Source: Bacteroidota bacterium
GTDB lineage: Bacteria > Bacteroidota > Ignavibacteria > Palsa-1295
Direction of reading: 5' to 3'
NCBI GenBank assembly: GCA_021324735.1
Contig: JAJPIO010000009.1
Location: 514,510-578,509 of the forward strand
Length of the DNA: 64,000 nucleotides
Of this stretch, positions 19,128 to 26,763 are shown piece by piece. How positions within the stretch are numbered: position 1 is the stretch's first letter; each line of letters starts with the position of its first letter. A model generated the notes under the pieces. It was given only the letters and a program-made list of their open reading frames with translations, was not told where the DNA came from and ran no database searches. A program made the translations under genes and the position numbers.

Positions 19128-19781
19128 ATGGCCGTTCTCTGGATCACTGTACTTGTCATCTTATTTGACCAGGTTACGAAGCTTGCGGTCAAAGGCTCGC
19201 CGTGGTCGTTTCTCCCGTTTCAAGGAATGCCATACGGCCATTCCTTCCCCTTTATCGATGATGTGGTTCGGATCACCTACATCGAGAATCCCGGTATTGC
19301 ATTCGGTATTACGATCCCTGGGTTCAAAGTAGTATTTGCTGTTTTTTCGATCGTTGCTTCGGTCGCGATTCTCGTTTACTTAAAGCGGAATTTATATCGC
19401 CTTAGTATAGGTGAGCGTATTTCGCTCGCACTTATATTAGGTGGCGCCGTTGGCAATCTCATCGATCGTGTTTTTTACGGTGTCATCTACCACGAGCAGC
19501 CGCTCTTTTATGGACGCGTTGTCGACTTTATCGACTTCGGCATTCATCGGAATATGTTTCCGGTCTTTAACATTGCCGATTCTTCTGTAACGATCGGGGT
19601 TGCGTTGCTCGTCCTTCTGCTTATGCGTCGCAAGCCTGTGGTGGCGCCCGTGGAAGCAAGCACTGTTATTACTTCCCCGGACGATGCCGGCAATGTCATC
19701 GTTACTAATACGGACGCCCATATTTCTCCCGTAAATGATGCTCCTATCCAGACATCGGTTACTGACGATGGTGAGCAATGA
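19128..19781 (+). CDS. lspA: Lipoprotein signal peptidase
   Basis: Catalytic Asp motifs GGAVGNLIDRV and FNIADSSVTIGV; four TM helices; extra C-terminal tail. Confidence 0.93.
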   Translation: MAVLWITVLVILFDQVTKLAVKGSPWSFLPFQGMPYGHSFPFIDDVVRITYIENPGIAFGITIPGFKVVFAVFSIVASVAILVYLKRNLYRLSIGERISLALILGGAVGNLIDRVFYGVIYHEQPLFYGRVVDFIDFGIHRNMFPVFNIADSSVTIGVALLVLLLMRRKPVVAPVEASTVITSPDDAGNVIVTNTDAHISPVNDAPIQTSVTDDGEQ

Positions 19782-20824
19782 GCGAATTCGACGAAATAGA
19801 ATCGGAAGAGCCTGAGGCCTCGCCTCAAGAGCGCATTCTCGAAATTCGAGTTGCAAAAGGGGAGACGCCGGAGCGTGTCGATCAATATTTATCGCGTGTC
19901 ATTGCAAACAGTTCGCGCACCAAGGTTCAACATGCGATAGCCGCTGGTGCTATCGTACTGAATGGCAAGACACTTGACCGTGCTTCGTACAAAATCCGAG
20001 GTGGCGATCTCTTCCACATTACTATTCCACGTCCTCCGGCTGTTCAAGCGCAAGCGGAAGATATCCCACTCGATATTGTCTTCGAAGATGATGCTCTGAT
20101 AATCATCAATAAACCGGCCGGGATGGTTGTGCATCCAGCCCACGGTTCACGAACTGGTACGCTTGTCAACGCTCTGTTGCATCACATTCGGGAGTTTCGT
20201 CATCAGCATCCTGCGAGCAACCCGGATCGCCCCGGTATTGTACATCGCCTCGATAAAGATACCTCAGGATTGCTCGTCGTCGCAAAGACGGAAGAAGCGC
20301 ATCGCAATCTTGCCCGGCAATTTTTTCATCACACCGCACAGCGTATCTACAATGCGATCGTATGGGGAAACCCGAAGCAGCGGTTCGGACGAATCGAAAC
20401 AGAGCTTGGCAGGCATCCTAAAGATCGCAAACGCTTTGCCGTTGTAAGCGAAGGTGGAAAGATCGCGATCACCGATTATGCGGTACTGGAAGATTTTCCG
20501 GGATTTTCGTTCGTTGAATTACGCCTTCAAACAGGACGAACGCACCAGATCCGCGTTCATATGCAACATATTGGTCATCCGGTATTTGGTGATGCCGTGT
20601 ATGGGGGGCGAGCGATGAATGTTATGCGCCAGGATATTCCCCAGTGGAAAGGATGGGTCGATAACTTGCTTACAGGACTAACACGTCAGGCATTGCATGC
20701 CCGCACCCTCCGCCTTCATCATCCAACGACCGGAGAGCTAATGGAATGGTCAGTACCTCTGCCAGAAGATATGCAGGGGGTATTATTGGCGATGAGCAAT
20801 TTAGCGGTGAAGCTGGCAGGTTAG
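19778..20824 (+). CDS. rluD: RluA/RluD family 23S rRNA pseudouridine synthase
   Basis: S4 domain then RPGIVHRLDKDTSGLLVVAKT catalytic motif. Confidence 0.93.
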   Translation: MSEFDEIESEEPEASPQERILEIRVAKGETPERVDQYLSRVIANSSRTKVQHAIAAGAIVLNGKTLDRASYKIRGGDLFHITIPRPPAVQAQAEDIPLDIVFEDDALIIINKPAGMVVHPAHGSRTGTLVNALLHHIREFRHQHPASNPDRPGIVHRLDKDTSGLLVVAKTEEAHRNLARQFFHHTAQRIYNAIVWGNPKQRFGRIETELGRHPKDRKRFAVVSEGGKIAITDYAVLEDFPGFSFVELRLQTGRTHQIRVHMQHIGHPVFGDAVYGGRAMNVMRQDIPQWKGWVDNLLTGLTRQALHARTLRLHHPTTGELMEWSVPLPEDMQGVLLAMSNLAVKLAG

Positions 20825-20843
20825 CGCTTCAATCTCGCGGTAC

Positions 20844-21296
20844 TTATATAAGATCATTGATGATCTTCCATTCCTTCTCTGTTACGGGCGTTATCGAGAA
20901 GCGAGAGCCCTTCTGAAGAATACCCATTTTTTCAAGGCCCTTGGTCTTTCGAAGCTCGGCCAGGGGAATCGGCCGCTTTAGGTGCTTCACATATTTTACC
21001 TCGACGCAATACCAGATCGGATTTGCTGGAGTAGCTTTGGGATCGTAGTGGCTGTCCTTTGGATCGAGTGCCGTTTCATCGGGAATGGGGCCGCTCGCGA
21101 CCTGGCAGATTCCGACAATCGCTGGCTCGGCCGTACTGGAATGATAGACGAAGCCTTTGTCGCCGACTCTCATCTGATCGCGCATGTAGTTGCGGACCTG
21201 ATAATTACGAACACCAGTCCACGGCGTAGTGCCATCGCGTTTGAGGTCGTCGATCGAGTACGATTCTGCGTCGGTTTTAAGAAGCCAATATTGCAT
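20844..21296 (-). CDS. EVE domain-containing protein
   Basis: MQYWLLKTDAESYSIDDLKRDGTTPWTGVRNYQVRNYMRDQMRVGDKGFVYHSS. Confidence 0.92.
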   Translation of the reverse strand: MQYWLLKTDAESYSIDDLKRDGTTPWTGVRNYQVRNYMRDQMRVGDKGFVYHSSTAEPAIVGICQVASGPIPDETALDPKDSHYDPKATPANPIWYCVEVKYVKHLKRPIPLAELRKTKGLEKMGILQKGSRFSITPVTEKEWKIINDLI

Positions 21297-21332
21297 ATAG
21301 CACTTAGAAGATCAAAAAAAAGACTACTTTAG

Positions 21333-21443
21333 CAGTGGTGCAGCTGTTCTCGGCTGCGTAGCGGACTTTTAGTCCGCCTAATGCCTCTTGAATCCTGGGC
21401 GGACTAAAAGTCCGCCTCACCGGCGAGAACGCCGGTGCCACTG
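21333..21443. repeat. Inverted pair of two-hairpin (REP-like) units
   Basis: Left: 8-bp stem/TTCT loop (21339-21358) plus gcggact-ttt-agtccgc (21361-21377). Right, inverted: ggcggact-aaa-agtccgcc (21398-21416) plus caccggcg-agaa-cgccggtg (21418-21437). Confidence 0.9.
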
Positions 21444-21524
21444 TGCAAAGTGCCACTGTGCAAAGTGCCACTGTGCAAAGTGCCACTGTGCAAAGCGCCA
21501 CTGTGTAAAGCGCTGCTGTGAAAG
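21436..21524. repeat. 15-bp tandem repeat (tgccactgtgcaaag), about 6 copies
   Basis: Four identical consecutive copies followed by two diverged copies. Confidence 0.95.
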
Positions 21525-21558
21525 CGCCCTTGCATAGCAAGGATGGAACAATCCTACT

Positions 21559-22593
21559 ATGGTTAGCCTATACATGCGTCGCATGTACCAACCACCCTAC
21601 CTGAAGCTTTATGAATCCGGAGAGCTGTTGCGCCGCACCGAGCAACTCGTCGCGATGCTTGCTTCATGCGACATTTGTCCGCTTGATTGCCAGGTAAATC
21701 GGTTGGAAGGAGAAATATCGCGCTGCTATTCAGGCAGGCTCCCGATCGTTTCCACATATTGTCCGCATTTTGGTGAAGAGCCTGCCTTGGTTGGTACGCA
21801 CGGTGTTGGAAATATCTTTTTTGGCAATTGTAATTTAAAGTGCAGTTATTGCCAGAACTACGAGATTAGCCAGCGCTGGAAGGAAGAACGCAAGAATGAA
21901 GTAACGATCCACCAGCTGGCCGAAATGATGATCGAGTTGCAAAATGTGCGTGGCTGTCACTCGATCGGATTCGTTTCGCCAACCCATTTTGTGCCTCAAA
22001 TGGTAGAGGCGATCCTGAAAGCCTGCGAACTCGGGCTTCATGTACCGATCATCTATAATACCAATGCCTACGATTCTGTCGAGGTCCTGAAATTATTGAA
22101 TGGTATTGTAGACATCTATTTGCCGGATGTCAAATACTCCGAAGACGAGATGGGATACCGTTATTCGGGCGTAAAGGAATATGTGAAGCATTCTCGTAAT
22201 GCCCTAAAAGAGATGTACCGGCAAATGGGGGATACGCTCTTACTTGGAGATGACGGTCTGGTAAAGCGCGGTCTTATTATTCGCCATCTTGTTTTGCCGA
22301 ATGACCTTGCGGGCAGCCGCGAGACGTTCAACTTTATTGCGAACGATCTTTCATCCCAGGTCACGATCTCCGCAATGGCGCAGTATTATCCGACGAACAA
22401 GGTTACTGCGGAGAATGCTGATAAATTCGAATATCTGCAGTTGCTTAATCGGCGCATTCGTGAGCGCGAGTACGATAAGGTGCTCGATATGTTGGACGGA
22501 TTTGGCTTTGAGAACGGTTGGGCGCAAGAGTTCGAAAGCCAGGATTATTATCGCCCCGAGTTTGGCGATCGGGAAACACCGTTCAAGCGGTAG
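21559..22593 (+). CDS. Radical SAM protein, PflX/COG1313-like
   Basis: CDICPLDCQVNRLEGEISRCYSG; radical SAM CX3CX2C motif CNLKCSYCQNYEIS. Confidence 0.88.
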   Translation: MVSLYMRRMYQPPYLKLYESGELLRRTEQLVAMLASCDICPLDCQVNRLEGEISRCYSGRLPIVSTYCPHFGEEPALVGTHGVGNIFFGNCNLKCSYCQNYEISQRWKEERKNEVTIHQLAEMMIELQNVRGCHSIGFVSPTHFVPQMVEAILKACELGLHVPIIYNTNAYDSVEVLKLLNGIVDIYLPDVKYSEDEMGYRYSGVKEYVKHSRNALKEMYRQMGDTLLLGDDGLVKRGLIIRHLVLPNDLAGSRETFNFIANDLSSQVTISAMAQYYPTNKVTAENADKFEYLQLLNRRIREREYDKVLDMLDGFGFENGWAQEFESQDYYRPEFGDRETPFKR

Positions 22594-22602
22594 TTTTTTC
22601 AC

Positions 22603-22624
22603 GCCGTAACCTAAAGGTTACGGC
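22603..22624. terminator. Hairpin between convergent genes (gccgtaacc-taaa-ggttacggc)
   Basis: Perfect 9-bp arms; T-run on the left side; sits between converging CDS ends. Confidence 0.55.
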
Positions 22625-23259
22625 TACTTGCGGATTTCTCCGGTCTCCATGCTCCAAAATAAAAGGTCGAGCTCATCGATAGAGATACCGACTTTCGCCG
22701 CGTAATTCTTCCAGCGTTGTTCGATCTCTAAATATTTCTTCTTCGTCGGACCGCTTTGCGGTATTTCCCTAATTACCTTAAGTCGAAGAAGATGCTTGAA
22801 AATATGACGATCCAAAATAGCTAGTCCTCGTACGCCAATATTTCTCAGGAAGTGTGAGGCTTCCTTCATTCCTAATCCCTGCACGTGTTCGAGCACGATC
22901 TCTCGTTTTTCTTCCGGTTTTAACGAGCTGTTTTGTAAAGCAGGAAGGATCTCATAGAATTTATCACGGATTGAAAGCAAGCGCCGGGCTTTCACATTAT
23001 GAAATCGTATGTAATGTTTCGGATCGCGAAGATAGGATGTTGGGTCGAAGCCAAATTCGAGAAACCGATCGCGTGTGAGCTCTGCAATTGTTGCATCGGC
23101 ATTAGCTGCGCTGGATTGTGGCGTGAGAATACAGAATGCTAACTCATAGAAATACTGCGATGATGGTATCTCTTCAAAATCCTGAAGACGCCGCCGAATG
23201 GCGGATAGACGCTCGTTATAAACAGATAGCCATGGTTCAGGAAGTTTAACCATGGGCAA
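22624..23259 (-). CDS. Ogg2-type 8-oxoguanine DNA glycosylase/lyase (HhH-GPD)
   Basis: LAFCILTPQSSAANADATI; GLGMKEASHFLRNIGVRGLAILDRHIFKHL (HhH plus catalytic Lys/Asp pattern). Confidence 0.8.
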   Translation of the reverse strand: MPMVKLPEPWLSVYNERLSAIRRRLQDFEEIPSSQYFYELAFCILTPQSSAANADATIAELTRDRFLEFGFDPTSYLRDPKHYIRFHNVKARRLLSIRDKFYEILPALQNSSLKPEEKREIVLEHVQGLGMKEASHFLRNIGVRGLAILDRHIFKHLLRLKVIREIPQSGPTKKKYLEIEQRWKNYAAKVGISIDELDLLFWSMETGEIRK

Positions 23260-24217
23260 GCGAGTAACCGTTCTTCGTGTGAGTTACAAAGCCTTCGCGC
23301 TCGAGAACAGAAAGAATGTCTGTTACAAACTCGCTAAAACTTCGATCATCAATATCATATTCGCTTATTAAGATTTGAGCGAGAGCTTTAGCGGTGATGA
23401 TGTCTCGCTGAGATACTGTTTGCAGGATCCTGCCTCGCCAAATCCGCCTCGGTTGGCCGAAATAGAGTTTTTCACTGCTGGAGGTGTTTTTGATAATTCT
23501 ATTCCCCACTCCTCGGGAAGGACAAAGCTTGTTTACAGGGCAGACATCGCACTTTGGCGCTTTTTTAGTGCAGATCGTCGAGCCGTGATCCATTAGCGCT
23601 TCATGCCATGCGGAAGATCTACCCTTTGGTAATATTTCTGCATCTAACTGATCGATGGCCTTCATCGGAAGCTTGGCGTTAACGTCCGGCATTTTCTTCC
23701 ATAGGCGAGAAAGCACGCGCTCGATATTGACGTCAACCACTGGTGTATCTTCATTGTACGCAAACGAAAGAATAGCACTCGCAGTATATTGACCGATACC
23801 TGGCAATGCTCGAAGCTCTCGCACAGTCTTCGGAAATTGTTTTTTCGTTGCAAGTGCCTTTGCTGCGGCGTGCAGATTTAATGCTCGACGGTTATAGCCC
23901 AATCCGTACCAGGCTCTCAGCACTTCCGGTCGAGTTGCTTTTGCTAATGCTTTGACCGAAGGGAATTGCTTTAAGAATTCCGGCAAGCGTTTCTCCACTT
24001 GTTTAGCTCCAGTTTGCTGGAGCATGTATTCGCTTACAAGCACCACATAGGGTGAGCGTCGAAGGTCGCGCCAGATGAAGCTTCGTTGATTCTCCTCGTG
24101 CCAATCGAGCAGGGCAACGACTATTCGCTTAAAGCGGGCGCGAGTTTGCGGGTGCAACACAAGTATGGAACTAGATTGGTATACCTTCTTGCTCAATGCG
24201 TGCAAGAATGCGTTCAT
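23246..24217 (-). CDS. mutY: A/G-specific adenine glycosylase
   Basis: VSEYMLQQTGAKQVEKRLPEFLKQFPSVKALA; LPGIGQYTASAILSFAY; VVDVNIERVLSRL; Fe-S motif CTKKAPKCDVCPVNKLC. Confidence 0.9.
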   Translation of the reverse strand: MNAFLHALSKKVYQSSSILVLHPQTRARFKRIVVALLDWHEENQRSFIWRDLRRSPYVVLVSEYMLQQTGAKQVEKRLPEFLKQFPSVKALAKATRPEVLRAWYGLGYNRRALNLHAAAKALATKKQFPKTVRELRALPGIGQYTASAILSFAYNEDTPVVDVNIERVLSRLWKKMPDVNAKLPMKAIDQLDAEILPKGRSSAWHEALMDHGSTICTKKAPKCDVCPVNKLCPSRGVGNRIIKNTSSSEKLYFGQPRRIWRGRILQTVSQRDIITAKALAQILISEYDIDDRSFSEFVTDILSVLEREGFVTHTKNGYSLAHG

Positions 24218-24575
24218 TGCCCGCTAAATGCTTTAACAAAGGCAATTCTGCTTGTGAAAGCCAGGCAACACGATTGAAATCTCGATTGACGATCTCGCCG
24301 GACCAATCGCGTACGACAAAGAATATGATCGCGTAGGTACCATGGGAATATTCGGCAACTTCCGAAAACCACTCCTCAGCATCAAGCACCTCGATCGCCA
24401 GTTCTTCGTGTAACTCACGTCGGACTGCCTGAAGCGCTGTTTCACCCTCTTCTAATTTACCGCCCGGAAATTCCCAATGCAATGGGTATACTTTATCCGG
24501 GCGACGTTCACCCATCAGAACGGAGCCGTTCTTTACCAATAAAGCAACGGCGACTGGAATAGTCGGATCGCTCAT
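24171..24575 (-). CDS. NUDIX hydrolase, MutT-like
   Basis: NUDIX box GKLEEGETALQAVRRELHEELAIEV. Confidence 0.88.
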   Translation of the reverse strand: MSDPTIPVAVALLVKNGSVLMGERRPDKVYPLHWEFPGGKLEEGETALQAVRRELHEELAIEVLDAEEWFSEVAEYSHGTYAIIFFVVRDWSGEIVNRDFNRVAWLSQAELPLLKHLAGNERILARIEQEGIPI

Positions 24576-25705
24576 GCGAAATTAAGAGCGTGCAATGGTC
24601 GCATTCGCGCTGCAATACGGGCGGGAATCAATGTGGCGCTAAGAGCCAGAATAAGCGCAATAGCTGATACGATGACATAATGTTGCCACTCGATTGATAC
24701 TGGCACGGACGACATAAAGTAAATCTCCGATCGTAGCTTAAAGAAATGAAACTGGGATTCCAATAAACAGAGAATAAAGCCCAAGGTGTCACCTAATAGC
24801 GTCCCAACGACTGCAATGGTCATTCCTTGTGTAATAAAAATGCGTGCTACGCCGCCATTACTGGCTCCCAATGATTTTAGTATGCCAATGGACCGTGTCT
24901 TTTCAATTACAATGAGAAGCAATGTTGAAATAATGTTGAATGCAGCAACAAGAATGATCAGGCCCAGAATGATCGGGATGGGCTTCTTCTGCAGATCGAT
25001 CCACGCGAAGATCGTCGGGTAAACATCATAAACGCTTCGTGCCACATAGGGATAGTGGAGCATATTATTGATCTTCGCCGCTACCGGGTTCGACGACTCG
25101 AGCGTTGGTGTTCGAATATCATAGCCACTAACTTGCGTTAAGCTAAACCCGTTAAAGGCTTGGGCTGCAGGAAGAGTTGTGTACGCCAGCATGTCATCAT
25201 ATTGGGACATGCCCGTCGAGTATATCCCTACCACGCGAAATTTGTGAAGATTCGCAAGGATGTCTTCGCGAGTTCGAAGCCGCTCGTTAAACCGGATCGC
25301 TGCGACCGATTTACCTACATCAGTATGGAGCTGATGTGCAAGTCCTTTACTAATAACGATCGGATCGACCGTGTCACCGGCGGTAGAGGCCAGTCCTCGT
25401 CCCGCAATAATTCGCTTGAGTGCAAGAACGGTGGTGTCCGTTGCGGGTACCCCCCTCATAACAACTCCGGCAACACCTCGTGGGGATCGCAGAATGGCTT
25501 GGCGTTCCACGAACGGCGTCATCTGGCGAATCTCTGGCACCTTCCGAATAAGGTAACGAGACGTACCGGGATAATCTGGCAGCGGTCGATTGCCATAGGA
25601 AGATATTTCAATATTCGATGTAAAGCCGAGTACATTATTCGTTAGCGTCTGTTCGAAGCCGCTTAAAATGGAGAGTGTTACCACAAGGGCAGCCGTACCG
25701 AGCAT
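24572..25705 (-). CDS. LolC/LolE (FtsX-like) lipoprotein-releasing ABC permease; true N-terminus likely further upstream
   Basis: TLSILSGFEQTL..., ILGLIILVAAFNIISTLLLIVIEKTRSIGILKSLGASNGGVARIF. Frame stays open upstream with FSKFIAARYLLSSTRERD... but has no ATG/GTG/TTG. Confidence 0.85.
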   Translation of the reverse strand: MLGTAALVVTLSILSGFEQTLTNNVLGFTSNIEISSYGNRPLPDYPGTSRYLIRKVPEIRQMTPFVERQAILRSPRGVAGVVMRGVPATDTTVLALKRIIAGRGLASTAGDTVDPIVISKGLAHQLHTDVGKSVAAIRFNERLRTREDILANLHKFRVVGIYSTGMSQYDDMLAYTTLPAAQAFNGFSLTQVSGYDIRTPTLESSNPVAAKINNMLHYPYVARSVYDVYPTIFAWIDLQKKPIPIILGLIILVAAFNIISTLLLIVIEKTRSIGILKSLGASNGGVARIFITQGMTIAVVGTLLGDTLGFILCLLESQFHFFKLRSEIYFMSSVPVSIEWQHYVIVSAIALILALSATLIPARIAARMRPLHALNFA

Positions 25706-25883
25706 TACTCCCCCTGCAGCTATAAAGACAATACCGGAAATAAAACGGCGTTCCGATGAGGGACCAGTCTTACCCGAGGCATCCGATGCAGTATCGCGCT
25801 CTCTTGTCGAAGAGAGTAAGTAGCGTGCCGCTATGAATTTTGAGAAGCCGATGGCGAACCCTTCGTTAATTACTGTGCGTCGA

Positions 25884-26657
25884 TTACTCTGCGTCGATCA
25901 GAAATTTCGCGGTATTGTTGGAGTGACTGCCAGTAACATGCGCAGTATAGAAGGAGCCATCCTGGAATGAAAAAGGAACGGTAAAATCCGCATCGCTGGA
26001 GTATGGAGCACTCACAAACACTTTATGAGTACCCGCCTTGACTAAAGCATACTCGCTGATCTCTGTAAATCCAATAGGCCGCGGTTGGCCGTTAAGATGA
26101 TAAAGCGAATAGCTATTTCCGACCGTATCGATATCCAGGTAAAACGTAGCGACCGGTACAGGATAATCGGGTACCCCATTGATAAATCGCAAATAGGCGT
26201 AACCAGATGGGGGAGTTTTCAACTTTGTCGAATCGCTGGCGGGAGGCACGTAATAGATCTGTCCTTTCGTATTTAAAAAGAGGGCATACGTATTTACAGA
26301 ATTGGGTCGCAATTTCGGCATCGGAATGGAATCGAACAGGCGCCCGGCGAAAAAGACATAATATTGAATTGCCGTATCGTGCGCAACTGGATAATAGCTT
26401 CCACCGATCGTATTGCCGGCAAAAAAGCTCGCTGTTTTAGGATCGGAACTGAATGAAAGCACCACTGGCGAGCCGCCAGTTATACTATCCGGCAGCATGG
26501 AAATGAACCGGATCAGCGCAGGACCAATGGTATCGTGCAGATGGACCGTATCGTGCGTCGTGTCGTAAACCGTATCGGTGACAGTCTTTGTGCAGGAATT
26601 AATGGAAAGCACGAAGACAGCCGTCACAACCAGAATAGCGAGAATGGGCGTTTTCAT
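25884..26657 (-). CDS. DUF4397-like lipoprotein
   Basis: Lipoprotein signal MKTPILAILVVTAVFVLSINSC; LIRFISMLPDS..., AYLRFINGVPDYPVP. Confidence 0.65.
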   Translation of the reverse strand: MKTPILAILVVTAVFVLSINSCTKTVTDTVYDTTHDTVHLHDTIGPALIRFISMLPDSITGGSPVVLSFSSDPKTASFFAGNTIGGSYYPVAHDTAIQYYVFFAGRLFDSIPMPKLRPNSVNTYALFLNTKGQIYYVPPASDSTKLKTPPSGYAYLRFINGVPDYPVPVATFYLDIDTVGNSYSLYHLNGQPRPIGFTEISEYALVKAGTHKVFVSAPYSSDADFTVPFSFQDGSFYTAHVTGSHSNNTAKFLIDAE

Positions 26658-26763
26658 GTCCAAATACAACAAATGCAAGCAGAAATGATTTTTGCAGAAG
26701 GGCGCGATTTTCATGTGACTTTCGCCCTGCCTGCCGTGTCTTTATTACAGAGAACATGAGATC

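Noticed and set aside
21436-21524. Possible CRISPR array
   Set aside because: Units are contiguous 15-bp tandem copies with no spacers and no cas genes nearby.
21304-21540. Minus-strand ORF with repeated ALCTV peptides
   Set aside because: It is translation of the 15-bp tandem repeat and REP-like hairpins; no start context or homology.
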